From Taishania pollutisoli (GTDB lineage Bacteria > Bacteroidota > Bacteroidia > Flavobacteriales_D > Crocinitomicaceae): a DNA stretch of 64,000 nt. Where the stretch lies: assembly GCF_014518315.1 (NCBI RefSeq), contig NZ_JACVEL010000004.1:310001-374000 (forward strand). Direction: 5' to 3'. Positions within the stretch are counted from its first letter, which is position 1. The number at the start of each line of letters is the position of its first letter. The notes below the pieces were generated by a model. That model saw nothing but the letters and a program-made list of their open reading frames with translations, had not been told where the DNA came from and did not search any database. The position numbers and the translations under genes are program-made. Shown piece by piece: positions 1-8,821 of the stretch.

Positions 1-50
1 TATATTTTTAAACAATACCATTACGGTAAGTTTTGTCTATTTTGTAAAAA

Positions 51-758
51 ATGAAGCGACATCTGTTCTTTGATCTGGACCGGACGCTATGGGATTTTGA
101 CCGAAATTCCGAGATAGCTCTGAAATGCCTGTTTGAAGATACACAATCGGTTCATCAGCTACCGAGCTTTTTCAAATTTAACCAGGTGTATAAAGAGGTA
201 AATGCGAACCTCTGGAAAAAATACGGAAAAGGAAAAATCTCCAAGGAAGAATTGCGTGATACCCGTTTCCAGAAAGCTTTTTTGAAACTGGGAATCAACA
301 ATGCAGAACTTCACGAGCATTTCAATGCAGAATACCTGCGGATTTCTCCGCTTCAGACCGGGTTATTTCCCAATACAATTGAAACCCTTGAAACCCTGAA
401 AGGGGAGGGATACCAGATGCATATTATTACCAATGGCTTCAAAGAAGTACAGTTGACAAAACTTGAAAAAAGTGCTATTCTTCCGTTTTTCGACGTTATT
501 GTCAGCTCAGAAGAAATCGGGATCAACAAACCGGATCTGCGTATTTTCCGCCATGCGATGGATGCTGCCGAAGCTCAGCCCCAGCACTCAGTCATGATCG
601 GTGACGACATGAACATCGATGTGATGGGGGCCGAACGGGCAGGAATGCACGGCATCCACTTTGATCCCAAAGAAGAACTCAGCCGGAAGAAAAATGATTT
701 CCGCATCCGCGATCTGAATGAACTTCCGGGATTACTACCGTGGGTGTTTAGAGGGTGA
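51..758 (+). CDS. HAD-superfamily hydrolase, YjjG-like nucleotidase
   Basis: Cytoplasmic phosphatase of 235 aa. All four HAD motifs are visible: motif I FDLDRTLWDFD near residue 7 (nucleophile Asp and acid Asp), motif II IITNGF near 125, the Lys of GINKPD near 160, and motif IV IGDDMNIDV near 183. The helical cap between motifs I and II and the opening resemble the YjjG/YfnB group, which dephosphorylates (deoxy)nucleoside 5'-monophosphates, including non-canonical pyrimidines. The substrate is inferred; the HAD fold is secure. A TATTTTG sequence lies just upstream and could be a degenerate promoter. The gene stands alone, convergent with the next one. Confidence 0.85.
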   Translation: MKRHLFFDLDRTLWDFDRNSEIALKCLFEDTQSVHQLPSFFKFNQVYKEVNANLWKKYGKGKISKEELRDTRFQKAFLKLGINNAELHEHFNAEYLRISPLQTGLFPNTIETLETLKGEGYQMHIITNGFKEVQLTKLEKSAILPFFDVIVSSEEIGINKPDLRIFRHAMDAAEAQPQHSVMIGDDMNIDVMGAERAGMHGIHFDPKEELSRKKNDFRIRDLNELPGLLPWVFRG

Positions 759-767
759 TTCTTGTCG

Positions 768-783
768 TTTGTGCTTGCACAAA
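768..783. terminator. Short inverted repeat between convergent genes
   Basis: TTTGTGC (768-774) and GCACAAA (777-783) form a 7-bp stem followed on the + strand by a T-rich tract. It sits just after the HAD gene stop and before the stop of the convergent gene, so it may end both transcripts. Short stem, so only moderate support. Confidence 0.4.
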
Positions 784-796
784 GTACATTTTTTCC

Positions 797-1543
797 TTAT
801 TCCCATGAATTATCAGGAATAATGGTGTCTTCCTGGAATGGTTTGGTGTCGCTTACGGACATTTTATTGGTAAACTGAGGCTTAACCGATCCGAACATAT
901 TGTACCGGGCAAAATTTGCAATAGGTGTAGATTTCACTCCTTCTTTAGACCAAAATTCTCCGTTGGTAGCTCGTGATTTGATGAAATTAAAATCAAATTT
1001 CAAATCCGCTATTTGGGAAACTTCTTGTGATACTTTTGCTGACAGAACTACTTTTGATTCTTTTGATTGCGCAAATGCAAACTTTAATTCAGTTTCCCAG
1101 ATTTGCCATACGAATTTATATGAGTTTTTCCAGGATCCGTCATTTTTTAATGATTTTAGTATGTTCTTTAAATCATCGTTAAGATAAATGCTTCCGGTAC
1201 GTGTATTCGTCAGATGTGCTACAAATCCGCTTTCAGAGTTAAAGCTATATTCAACATCTACTCCCACTAATTCATTGACTTCTCCTTTTATTTCTATGGG
1301 TAAAGATGTAGCCTCTTTGTTGTTAATCAGGTAATTGAATGCCGGTGATTCTTCAATTTTATCATTGATAAAGTCGTTTACATGCGTTCCGCTTTTCACA
1401 AAGAGGTTACCAACGACAAAAAAATCCCCTTGATTGTAAAAACCATAATCCCCAAGCTGAACTTTGCTTGTGGGAGGAAAAATAATAGCTGCAGAACCCA
1501 GGTTTTTTTTAACCGATTCTCTAAAACTTTCTTTAAGACTCAT
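797..1543 (-). CDS. Hypothetical cytoplasmic protein, 248 aa
   Basis: I do not recognise this family. The protein starts MSLKESFRESVKKNLG, has no signal peptide or membrane segment, and is predicted to be a mixed alpha/beta soluble protein with many aromatic residues around LGDYGFYNQGDFFVVGNL (residues about 31-48). It is a single gene with long AT-rich flanks and no operon partner. Codon use looks more AT-rich than neighbouring housekeeping genes, compatible with an accessory or recently acquired gene. The ATG at 1543 is the only sensible start. Confidence 0.6.
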   Translation of the reverse strand: MSLKESFRESVKKNLGSAAIIFPPTSKVQLGDYGFYNQGDFFVVGNLFVKSGTHVNDFINDKIEESPAFNYLINNKEATSLPIEIKGEVNELVGVDVEYSFNSESGFVAHLTNTRTGSIYLNDDLKNILKSLKNDGSWKNSYKFVWQIWETELKFAFAQSKESKVVLSAKVSQEVSQIADLKFDFNFIKSRATNGEFWSKEGVKSTPIANFARYNMFGSVKPQFTNKMSVSDTKPFQEDTIIPDNSWE

Positions 1544-2019
1544 AATTATTAGAAATAAAAAACAACGCCTACTCTATAAGGTTTTCGGCATCTCCTTTCC
1601 CTACTCCCGTTTTGCGTGTATTTTCAGGTTGTTCCCACGTGTTTTTCATGAGAGGATAAATACTACCAATTCAGACTTCTTTCCCAAAGAATTAAGCTGC
1701 GTGATAATACAGGATGTGTAAGTGTGGAAATGTGACTTTCAAAAAAGCGGATTTCAAAATGTAGTATAGTGAGACGAGGTAATAGTAGTTAATCAGTTCA
1801 TTTTTTTTAGTTTTAAAGTGTTTGTTTACAAATGTTTAAGTAGTAAAACAAATGTATGTTACTTTTTCCTGAAAAAAAATACCTATATGTAGTTATTTTA
1901 TTGGGAATCTGTTGGTTATTTTTTTAAAATCAAAAAAGAGAGACCTGTTGATTGATCCCTCTTTGAGTAGTAGCTCCGGTTTTAATTTCCTTATTTTCCT
2001 ACCTGAAGACTGCTTTCTT
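1544..2019. other. AT-rich gene-free stretch
   Basis: No convincing gene on either strand. It holds the terminator of the lipoprotein gene (1935-1964) and the upstream region of the 248-aa orphan gene. Homopolymer A and T tracts are frequent. No TAnnTTTG box was found in front of the orphan gene. Confidence 0.5.
1935..1964 (-). terminator. Intrinsic terminator of the lipoprotein gene
   Basis: On the minus strand AAAGAGGGATC (1964-1954) pairs with GGTCTCTCTTT (1945-1935): 11 bp with two G-U wobbles and an 8-nt loop, followed by a T-run. It lies about 55 nt after the stop codon of the gene at 2020-2742. Confidence 0.65.
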
Positions 2020-2742
2020 TCAGATGCGGTTATAAGTTTGCCCTCCCAGGCTAAAAGATGTTCCGTCTTCACTTACTTCCAGTTGCAAATAGTCGCCATC
2101 CGTCCAGGTGCCATTGTTATTGTAGTCATAAATGCGGTTTAGAAAGCGGTATGTAGTTCCTCCCGCATTGGTGATTTCTTTCATTGAATAGCCTCCGACA
2201 GCACCATCCGGCATTGCCGTACCATTGTCAATGACCATTCCGTTCCCCGATTTATCAGTGTCAATCCATACGGTAAATCCTGTCGATTCGTGTCTCCATT
2301 TTCCGGAAATAACACCGAACCCGCTTTTATTTCCGGGTACACGACTGTTTTCTTTTTCAGAAATATAAAACGGGGTATATGTCCCATAGGGAGTGATCAT
2401 CTCGTATCCTTTGTTTTTGTGCTTGTATCCCATGCTTTTGAGTGATTCACCGGCATGATAGACATATTCCCTGTACACATCGCCAAAACCGGGAGTGGAA
2501 GATTCCAATACTGTAACACGTTCACCATCCTGTAGTGCGATATCATTTCCTGTTACGACACAATAAAATGAACTGTTACCGGTCTGGGCACCTACAAATT
2601 GTCCTCCCAAACCGTCATCAAAAACATAATATTGATATTCCCTGATTTCCAGTACTCCCTTCTTACTTTTCTTACACCCTGTGGTGAATACCAGTAATAT
2701 AATTACAAGCATATTCACACCAATTGGTAGTGCTTTTTTCAT
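2020..2742 (-). CDS. Putative lipoprotein, 240 aa
   Basis: The N-terminus has two lysines, a hydrophobic stretch and the lipobox-like FTTGC with Cys about residue 23, so the mature protein should be lipidated and exported. The rest is beta-rich with many Gly, Tyr and Thr and repeated Y-x-Y patterns. It does not match a family I can name. A canonical Bacteroidota promoter box (2770-2777) precedes it with a leader of roughly 20 nt, and a hairpin terminator follows, so it is probably a single-gene unit. Confidence 0.7.
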   Translation of the reverse strand: MKKALPIGVNMLVIILLVFTTGCKKSKKGVLEIREYQYYVFDDGLGGQFVGAQTGNSSFYCVVTGNDIALQDGERVTVLESSTPGFGDVYREYVYHAGESLKSMGYKHKNKGYEMITPYGTYTPFYISEKENSRVPGNKSGFGVISGKWRHESTGFTVWIDTDKSGNGMVIDNGTAMPDGAVGGYSMKEITNAGGTTYRFLNRIYDYNNNGTWTDGDYLQLEVSEDGTSFSLGGQTYNRI

Positions 2743-2769
2743 GTGTTTTTGTTTTCAATAAATACACAA

Positions 2770-2777
2770 CAAAGATA
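2770..2777 (-). promoter_or_regulatory. -7 promoter box TATCTTTG
   Basis: Minus-strand TATCTTTG matches the Bacteroidota -7 consensus TAnnTTTG, 27 nt before the ATG of the 240-aa lipoprotein gene. Confidence 0.65.
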
Positions 2778-2834
2778 GTGCTGCGTCCAATGACAAAAAA
2801 TCCCTATTTGTAGTGATTTTTTTCGTCATTTTTC

Positions 2835-2842
2835 TAACTTTA
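2835..2842 (+). promoter_or_regulatory. Probable -7 box TAACTTTA
   Basis: TAACTTTA differs from TAnnTTTG at the last base and lies 14 nt before the ATG at 2857, supporting that start for the PAS-LuxR gene. Confidence 0.4.
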
Positions 2843-2856
2843 AAGCACTAAATCTG

Positions 2857-3666
2857 ATGTATGTACAGGTTCTGGTTAAACGAGAAGCACGAATGGAGTT
2901 GATCAGGTATGATGAAATGAAAAAGACCTGGTACCAGATTGCCAGGAACAGCGACGGAAATATTCCCCCTTCGTTTGAATTGGAAGTATATAAAAAACTG
3001 CTCAACCTGTTTCATGTCGGGAGTTTCTATTACTATATCGTCAACATTGCGTCTGTAGAAATGGAGTTTGTGAGTGACACAGTGGAAGGTGTTTTGGGAT
3101 TCAGGCCGGATGAATTTTCCGTTGAGCGAATCTTTGAAAACATCCATCCGGAAGATAAACAACGGTTTGTTGACCATGAGCGCCAGGTTACCACATTTTT
3201 TAATCAGCTTCCCCCCGAAAAAGTACTGAAATACAAAGTCAGTTATGATTACAGATTGAAATGCGCAGACGGATCGTACAAATGGATTTTGATGCAGACA
3301 GTCACGGTTCAGACAAATGAACAGGGGGCTGTCATCCGCGTTTTAGGTGTACAAACAGACATTACACATATGAAAACGGATAATCGTCCTTCGGGTCTGT
3401 CCTTTCTCGGATTGGAAGGAGAACCTTCGTTTTACAATGTTCCGATTGAATCAACCGTTTTCATTCCAACCAAAAAAATATTTACGAAGCGGGAAGCGGA
3501 AGTATTGAAACTCATCGTCAATGGACTTACATCGTTTGAAATAGCAGACCTACTGTGCATTTCTATGTATACAGTGAATTCCCACCGGAAAAATATCCTG
3601 CGGAAATCCGGGTGTGGCACACCGAACGAACTTGTTTCAAAAGCAATCCGGGAAGGGTGGGTGTGA
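2857..3666 (+). CDS. PAS domain LuxR-family transcriptional regulator
   Basis: 269-aa cytoplasmic regulator. Residues about 50-175 form a PAS/PAC sensor: the stretch around VEGVLGFRPDEF is a typical PAS core, and the PAC part ends near VLGVQTDITHMK. Residues about 205-265 are a LuxR (GerE) helix-turn-helix beginning FTKREAEVLKLIVNGLTSFE and including MYTVNSHRKNIL. No receiver domain or membrane segment is present, so the signal is probably sensed inside the cell. The ligand and targets cannot be read from sequence. It ends 43 nt before the next gene. The start at 2857 fits the upstream promoter-like box; Met13 is an alternative. Confidence 0.85.
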   Translation: MYVQVLVKREARMELIRYDEMKKTWYQIARNSDGNIPPSFELEVYKKLLNLFHVGSFYYYIVNIASVEMEFVSDTVEGVLGFRPDEFSVERIFENIHPEDKQRFVDHERQVTTFFNQLPPEKVLKYKVSYDYRLKCADGSYKWILMQTVTVQTNEQGAVIRVLGVQTDITHMKTDNRPSGLSFLGLEGEPSFYNVPIESTVFIPTKKIFTKREAEVLKLIVNGLTSFEIADLLCISMYTVNSHRKNILRKSGCGTPNELVSKAIREGWV

Positions 3667-3696
3667 AATAATTGTTTTTCCTATCAAAAATCCACG

Positions 3697-3704
3697 TACA
3701 TTTG
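3697..3704 (+). promoter_or_regulatory. -7 box TACATTTG, 5 nt before ATG
   Basis: TACATTTG fits TAnnTTTG and is separated from the ATG at 3710 by only 5 nt, predicting a leaderless transcript. A TTG-containing stretch about 22 nt upstream (3672) may be the -33 element. Confidence 0.6.
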
Positions 3705-3709
3705 CTCCT

Positions 3710-4201
3710 ATGAAGAAACTACTTTTTATTGCCGTGTCAATGGTGTTGGTGCCCACTATCGGATCGGCGCAAAAATGGAGCAAATCCGACAGTGAGATTT
3801 TTATTGAAAGTTGTGTAGGGGAAGCTCAAAACTACTTTACACCTGAAGGTGCTTTGCAGTATTGTAGCTGTACGATGGAAAAAATCATGGTACTCTACCC
3901 GGATGCAGCATACGTTGATGAGATGACCGATGAGGAGATGAACACTGTGGCAGAGGAATGTATTTTACAGATTGGTGAAACAACCGGTGACGATATTTTC
4001 CTGAAATGGACAGACGAAACAAAAGCAGCATTTATTGAAGGATGTTCGGGAGAATTGCTCGGTTCCGGTATCGACCCTTCCGTTTATTGCCCGTGCGCAC
4101 TGGAGGAGATCATGAAGGTTTATACAACTCCGTTTGCAGCCATGAGCATGTCGGAAGAAGTCCTGTTTGAAATTGCTGCAAAATGTTTGGGAGGAGAATA
4201 G
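3710..4201 (+). CDS. Secreted protein with duplicated four-Cys module
   Basis: 163 aa with a clear signal peptide (MKKLLFIAVSMVLVPTIGSAQ). The mature part is two tandem copies of a module of about 60 residues: a FIE(S/G)C opening, then YC-x-C followed by T/A-MEKIM or LEEIM, and a final C near ECI/KCL. Each copy has four cysteines in the same order, suggesting two disulfide-bonded helical domains in the periplasm or outside. Similar small Cys proteins are common in Flavobacteriia; the function is unknown. An earlier in-frame start at 3614 would lie inside the upstream gene and has no signal sequence; the promoter box at 3697 supports 3710. Confidence 0.75.
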   Translation: MKKLLFIAVSMVLVPTIGSAQKWSKSDSEIFIESCVGEAQNYFTPEGALQYCSCTMEKIMVLYPDAAYVDEMTDEEMNTVAEECILQIGETTGDDIFLKWTDETKAAFIEGCSGELLGSGIDPSVYCPCALEEIMKVYTTPFAAMSMSEEVLFEIAAKCLGGE

Positions 4202-4206
4202 CTTGA

Positions 4207-6879
4207 CTATTCAAATTCCAGTTCTACCTTCTTACGGCTCTTATCCTCCTGTTCCATCTTTTTGAGGAAATTGTTCAGTTTGGAATCTTTCTTTTTCTTT
4301 TCCTGTTCAAACTCTTCTGTTTGTTGCTTGTCTTCACCGTATTGAACTTCCAGAATTTCCTTTGGTCGTTTGACCTCCTGGTAGTGCTGGACCGTTGTAT
4401 CTTTCTTAAACAAGCCCAGGTCACTTTTGAGCATACTTTTTACCGTTTGTTTTTCTTGTTCAATGTATGCTTTTCGATCCGCAACTTTGGAATCCTTATC
4501 CCATTCGAATTGAGGGTTGTCAATGGTTCCGAACATGCGCAGGTAAACAATCATACCGGTATTGTCGTCGACAATGTCACCGAATTCGGATGTCTTTTTC
4601 TCTTTGAGGTCGCGCAAACGGAATGAGAAGCGGTAGTCAATCTTATTGTCAAACGTATGTGTTCCCCGGGTTTCGATATTCAATGCGGAGGAATTGATCT
4701 TCATTTCAGGGATGGTAATAACTCCGTCACGGATGGTGAGCGTATTCTCAAGGGTTTCAAATTTCAAATCGGATAATTTATCCCCCAGACTTTTGATGTT
4801 CCCGGATCCCAGCACCAATTTGGCGGCCGGTGTTTTCAAACTTTCGACGATGTCTTTAAATGCTTCCACTCCCTTGAGACGCCCGTTTTCAATTTTCAAT
4901 TGCAGGTCTGCCTTTACGTGTTTGAAATTGGCTCCGCTCCGTAGATCAAAGGGTGCATCCAGGTAGAGACTTGCGGCTGCCTGCCCGGAAATATGCTCGT
5001 CACGGATCACCGTTTGCGTAAAGTTATTCCAGTCTTTCATTAACGTCTTCAATTGGATATTGGAAGAACTTAATGTGCTCACGGTCTGAAAATATTCTTC
5101 TGATTGTTCCTTGATTTTAACGGATCCGGCTACATTCGCTCCGGACGTTTTAAATTTGATGTCGTTGAAACTTAAGGTTCGGTCACTCAGGAGTAAATTC
5201 CCCTGGATTTGTTCGAATGTATGTCCCTCATAACTCAATTTTCCTACTGCCAGTTTCAGTTTTCCCTCAATTAGTTGAGGCAGAACATACGCCCGTGGCG
5301 CATTGGTTTGTTTTTGGACTTCCTTACTGGTTGTCCCGAGGTCTTCCACACGAATGGCAGTACTTTGTACATCCATTGTTGCCTGCAGCTTACTTTCTTC
5401 TTTAAAGTAACCGATGAGGTTGGTAAACATTCCGTTCAGATTCAGGTCTGAATTTCCCAGTTTAACAGAGAGTCCATTGACTCCGACATCATTGTTTTTC
5501 AGGAACACGGCACCGTTGATGCTGTGAAAATAGCGCCGGTCATCGATCAGTTGCACAAAATTGTTGACCAGTTCCACACCTCCTTCACACTGAAGAATAT
5601 GGTAGGTTGTTTTCCCGTTTTCTTTGGGGATTGATTGCACATTGAACGTTGTATTAACGACCAGGTTTCCTCCCAGCTTGTCGACAGTCGGTACCGGAAA
5701 CAACAGATGTACTGCTGCCAGATCCAGGTTTCCGTCGGCCTTTCCTTCAAATCGCGGTGCATTGAATTCGCTGACTTTCAGATTTCCCCGGAACGGGCCT
5801 GTTTTGGTTTGGAAATGAATGTCGTTCAACAACAGGTATTCGTTTCCTTTTCCATTGTTATTGGTGTATTTTCCGTTCAGACTCAAGTCACTAATCCGGA
5901 TGTTTTGAGTCGGCTCGATGAGTTTTCCGTTTTTTACACCGAATTCACAGTCCACGGCAACAGGGATGTCATCTTTTCGGCTGTCTTCAATGAGGAGGTG
6001 AAAATTAACCGTACCTGTTCCGGAATATTTTTTGACATGTTCCACTTCTTTCATCGAAAAATTGTTGGCTACATCTGTCAGTGCCAGTTTTTTTGCCTCG
6101 ATACTGAATTTCATGTTGTCGGGACTCAGAAACCCGGAGAATTGAAACGGGAGTTTAGCAATATAAATGGTTGTAAGTGGAATGTCCAGCGTTCCTTTGT
6201 TCTGATCAATCGCAAGATTGATGTCCATATCGACGGCTTTACCGGAAACAAAATTTACCCGACCGCTTCGGGTTTCCCGCACGATCTGACTGCATTTTGC
6301 ATGTACAGTAAATACTTTCTCCGCAAATTTTCCTTCCAACTCGGTGGTAATCAAATCCGTTGCGTACCGGTGATTGATTTGCCTGTTGGTATAAGAAAAA
6401 CGCAAGTTATCGATGTTTACTTTCTGGAGGTCAAATTCAAATTCCGTTGCGGTGGTATCTGAGGTTTCTTTCAGGATATCATAATTCGGTTTTCCGTTAT
6501 CGTCTACTTTGAGTTGCAGCGTTCCGGGATAAATATCAATGCGTTTCAACCGGTATTCTTCCCGCCAGATATCCATCGGGTTAAACCGAAGCCGAATCTT
6601 ATCCGAATAGAACAAGGTATCTTTTGAGGTAGCATATTCATACGTATCCTGTATAAATACGTGATTGAAGTCGACAGACAGATTCGGAAAGCTGCTCCAG
6701 AAAGCAATGTCGACGTGTTCTACCTGTACTTTTGCTTTCAGATGGGCATTTACTTCATCAAGTACCATCCCGATAATTTCATCCTTGAAGTAATACAACG
6801 CGCCGGTAATGAGCAAAACGATGCCGACAACAATTCCGAAGAACCATTTTAAGATACGGATTATTCGTTTTTTTGTCAT
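4207..6879 (-). CDS. AsmA-like envelope protein, 890 aa
   Basis: Large inner-membrane-anchored protein: one N-terminal membrane helix (residues about 8-30, IRILKWFFGIVVGIVLLITG) followed by a very long beta-strand-rich periplasmic region characteristic of the AsmA/TamB/YhdP superfamily. The AsmA C-terminal region is around residues 600-830 (GNIKSLGDKLSDLKFETL and later). Family members are thought to bridge the periplasm and move lipids to the outer membrane. The end is highly charged with Lys/Glu repeats. The start is set at 6879 because a more upstream TTG start would lie inside the -7 box. It is convergent with the Cys-repeat gene, with 5 nt between stops. Confidence 0.8.
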   Translation of the reverse strand: MTKKRIIRILKWFFGIVVGIVLLITGALYYFKDEIIGMVLDEVNAHLKAKVQVEHVDIAFWSSFPNLSVDFNHVFIQDTYEYATSKDTLFYSDKIRLRFNPMDIWREEYRLKRIDIYPGTLQLKVDDNGKPNYDILKETSDTTATEFEFDLQKVNIDNLRFSYTNRQINHRYATDLITTELEGKFAEKVFTVHAKCSQIVRETRSGRVNFVSGKAVDMDINLAIDQNKGTLDIPLTTIYIAKLPFQFSGFLSPDNMKFSIEAKKLALTDVANNFSMKEVEHVKKYSGTGTVNFHLLIEDSRKDDIPVAVDCEFGVKNGKLIEPTQNIRISDLSLNGKYTNNNGKGNEYLLLNDIHFQTKTGPFRGNLKVSEFNAPRFEGKADGNLDLAAVHLLFPVPTVDKLGGNLVVNTTFNVQSIPKENGKTTYHILQCEGGVELVNNFVQLIDDRRYFHSINGAVFLKNNDVGVNGLSVKLGNSDLNLNGMFTNLIGYFKEESKLQATMDVQSTAIRVEDLGTTSKEVQKQTNAPRAYVLPQLIEGKLKLAVGKLSYEGHTFEQIQGNLLLSDRTLSFNDIKFKTSGANVAGSVKIKEQSEEYFQTVSTLSSSNIQLKTLMKDWNNFTQTVIRDEHISGQAAASLYLDAPFDLRSGANFKHVKADLQLKIENGRLKGVEAFKDIVESLKTPAAKLVLGSGNIKSLGDKLSDLKFETLENTLTIRDGVITIPEMKINSSALNIETRGTHTFDNKIDYRFSFRLRDLKEKKTSEFGDIVDDNTGMIVYLRMFGTIDNPQFEWDKDSKVADRKAYIEQEKQTVKSMLKSDLGLFKKDTTVQHYQEVKRPKEILEVQYGEDKQQTEEFEQEKKKKDSKLNNFLKKMEQEDKSRKKVELEFE

Positions 6880-6885
6880 TGATAA

Positions 6886-6893
6886 CAAAGGTA
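6886..6893 (-). promoter_or_regulatory. -7 box TACCTTTG, 6 nt before ATG
   Basis: Minus-strand TACCTTTG lies 6 nt before the ATG at 6879, predicting a leaderless or near-leaderless mRNA and deciding the start of the AsmA-like gene. Confidence 0.6.
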
Positions 6894-6957
6894 TGCGATT
6901 CTGAATGGAGAATGATGGAGATATACCGAAGTTATTAACGTGGAAATGTTGTTTTTA

Positions 6958-7061
6958 TTTCAATGATCAATGCTATAATTATGAATGATCAATGATCAAA
7001 TGATCGGATATGCATTACCACCCTTTGATCATTGATAACGCGATCATTCAGAATTCAAAAT
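6958..7061. repeat. AT-rich intergenic repeat with GATCATTGAT units
   Basis: The gap holds repeated partly palindromic units (AATGATCAATG, GATCATTGATAA, GATCATTCA). Similar units recur in the gaps at 31440-31530 and 59330-59410. No gene is seen here. Confidence 0.5.
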
Positions 7062-7424
7062 TCAGTATTCCACAATCTCATCTATCCGTTCCGTCGGTCG
7101 CGCGATTACAGCTTTTCCGTTCACAATGACAATCGGTCGCTGCATGATCTTTGGCTCTTTCAGTATGTGTTCTGCCACCCAGCTTTTTGTCAGTTTTTCC
7201 GGCATACTGATCCCCAGTTTTTTTGCATCCGGCTTGCGAATCAGTTCATCGAGTTGGTCGCTCAGTAAATCAACGATATAACGGGCTGTTTCTTTACTCA
7301 ATGGCTCATCCATGTACAAAATCACATCGATTTCATCTTCGCTGATTCCTTTTTCTTTCAGGTAATTCAGCGCCTGGTTGCTTTTCGAACAACGCTTATT
7401 GTGAAATAGGTGTATCCGATCCAT
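7062..7424 (-). CDS. ArsC-family (arsenate reductase-like) protein
   Basis: 120-aa thioredoxin-fold protein of the glutaredoxin-type ArsC/Spx/YfgD family. The catalytic Cys is in NKRCSKSNQ (residues about 9-17), the family position for the N-terminal CxxS-like site. The C-terminal RPIVIVNGKAVIARPTE (about 94-110) carries the conserved arginines of ArsC. Whether it reduces arsenate is unknown; no ars genes are nearby and YfgD-type members have other roles. The ATG at 7424 is 1 nt after the prfB stop, so the two are co-transcribed; a TTG start 12 nt earlier would overlap prfB and is less likely. Confidence 0.8.
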   Translation of the reverse strand: MDRIHLFHNKRCSKSNQALNYLKEKGISEDEIDVILYMDEPLSKETARYIVDLLSDQLDELIRKPDAKKLGISMPEKLTKSWVAEHILKEPKIMQRPIVIVNGKAVIARPTERIDEIVEY

Positions 7425-7425
7425 T

Positions 7426-8508
7426 TTAATTGCCAAATTCCATTAAGTACGACTTTAGGAACGGGAAAATATCACCGTTCAATACTTTATCCGGGTCATT
7501 AACCGTATAATCTGTGCGGTGATCCTTCACACGCCTGTCGTCCAGTACATAACTCCGGATTTGCGACCCCCATTCAATCTTCTTTTTACCGGCTTCAATT
7601 TCCTGGCGGGATTCCATGCGCTTGCGCAATTCCAGTTCATACAACTGTGAACGGAGTAACTGCATTGCTTTTTCACGGTTTCCTAACTGTGAGCGGGTTT
7701 CGGTATTTTCAATAATAATTCCCGTAGGGGCGTGGCGCAAACGAACCCCGGTCTCTACTTTGTTGACGTTCTGTCCCCCGGCACCACCTGAACGGAAAGT
7801 ATCCCAGGAGATATCTGCCGGATTGATTTCAATATGAATGGTGTCATCCACCGAAGGATACACATAAACCGAAGCGAACGAAGTCATACGTTTCCCCTGC
7901 GCATTGTACGGGCTGACACGCACCAGCCGGTGAATACCGTTTTCCCCTTTCAGGTAACCGAATGCATGATCACCTTCAATTTCGATCGTTACTGTTTTGA
8001 TTCCCGCAACATCTCCTTCCTGGTAGTTCAGCTCCTGGGTTTTGTACCCGTTTTTATCGGCCCACATCTTGTACATGCGAAACAACATTTCTGCCCAATC
8101 CTGTGCTTCGGTTCCTCCGGCACCTGCTGTGATCTGCAGAACGGCATTCAGTGAATCTTCTTCTCCGGAAAGCATGTTTTTCAACTCCAGGTCTTCCACC
8201 GCACTGATAAGCCCGGCAGCCAGTTGATCAACCTCTTCTTCCGTAGCCATTTCCTCTTTTACAAACTCCATGGTAACTTCCAGGTCACCTAATTTTGTTT
8301 GCAACGCGTCATAAGCGTTGACCCAAAATTTAAGTCCGCGAATGTGCTTCATTTTGACTTCCGCTGCTTTTGCATCATTCCAGAATTCAGGATCCTGGGC
8401 TTTTAATTCCTCTTCCTTTAATTCCAAACGCTTTGCGGGAATGTTCAAATATCCTTCTATTGCTTTTACCCTTTCGGAAAGGGTTTTAAATTGTTCTTGA
8501 TTTACCAT
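7426..8508 (-). CDS. prfB: Peptide chain release factor 2
   Basis: RF2, 360 aa, recognises UGA/UAA stop codons and hydrolyses peptidyl-tRNA. The peptidyl-transferase motif [14 protein letters not shown] is at about residues 240-253. The codon-reading tripeptide lies in [15 protein letters not shown], so it reads SPY where most RF2s have SPF. The gene is uninterrupted: the position of the usual +1 frameshift (GYL-stop-D in E. coli) reads GGA TAT TTG AAC here, so no programmed frameshift is needed. It is first in an operon with the ArsC-like gene. A TAATTTTG box lies 8 nt before the ATG. Confidence 0.95.
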   Translation of the reverse strand: MVNQEQFKTLSERVKAIEGYLNIPAKRLELKEEELKAQDPEFWNDAKAAEVKMKHIRGLKFWVNAYDALQTKLGDLEVTMEFVKEEMATEEEVDQLAAGLISAVEDLELKNMLSGEEDSLNAVLQITAGAGGTEAQDWAEMLFRMYKMWADKNGYKTQELNYQEGDVAGIKTVTIEIEGDHAFGYLKGENGIHRLVRVSPYNAQGKRMTSFASVYVYPSVDDTIHIEINPADISWDTFRSGGAGGQNVNKVETGVRLRHAPTGIIIENTETRSQLGNREKAMQLLRSQLYELELRKRMESRQEIEAGKKKIEWGSQIRSYVLDDRRVKDHRTDYTVNDPDKVLNGDIFPFLKSYLMEFGN

Positions 8509-8516
8509 TGCGGGAA

Positions 8517-8524
8517 CAAAATTA
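8517..8524 (-). promoter_or_regulatory. -7 box TAATTTTG before prfB
   Basis: Minus-strand TAATTTTG matches TAnnTTTG and ends 8 nt before the prfB ATG, predicting a leader of only a few nucleotides. Confidence 0.5.
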
Positions 8525-8821
8525 ATGAAAAGATAATTAGTTGGGAAACCCGATCTGATTTTAGATGCGGATCAATTAAGAAAATAGATGTTTAGTGAAA
8601 GGAATGCCGGTTTTTTATCATGCAGTCAGGGAAATGTAGTGGTTAATGCACCGTCTTTTCGGTGTTTTACTTATTTAATGAATAAAAGAATATACGCTTT
8701 GAAGTGTGTTTAAACTGCTCATAATGAGTTAATATTTTTCATTGTCTTGTTTTTGTCTTACAATTTTTTAACGAAAATTTAATGAAAATCAGAATCTTTG
8801 GAAAAAAGTTAAATTAAAAAA
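8525..8821. other. Divergent intergenic region prfB / PNGase F homologue
   Basis: About 300 nt, AT-rich, between divergent genes. On the + strand AATCTTTG at 8793-8800 differs by one base from TAnnTTTG and lies 21 nt before the ATG at 8822; it is the best promoter candidate for the PNGase F homologue. No ORF or RNA gene seen. Confidence 0.4.

Noticed and set aside
1464-1721. 85-aa plus-strand ORF overlapping the orphan gene start
   Set aside because: Overlaps the orphan gene and its upstream region; no promoter, no homology, atypical composition.
5635-6462. 275-aa ORF on the plus strand
   Set aside because: Antisense to the AsmA-like gene, with low-complexity Phe/Cys-rich translation and no family signal.
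7062-7424. Arsenic resistance locus
   Set aside because: The ArsC-like protein is coupled to prfB, with no arsR, arsB or acr3 nearby, so a resistance role is not supported.
8438-8508. Programmed +1 frameshift in prfB
   Set aside because: The reading frame is continuous from the ATG, and the usual CTT TGA C slip site is absent.
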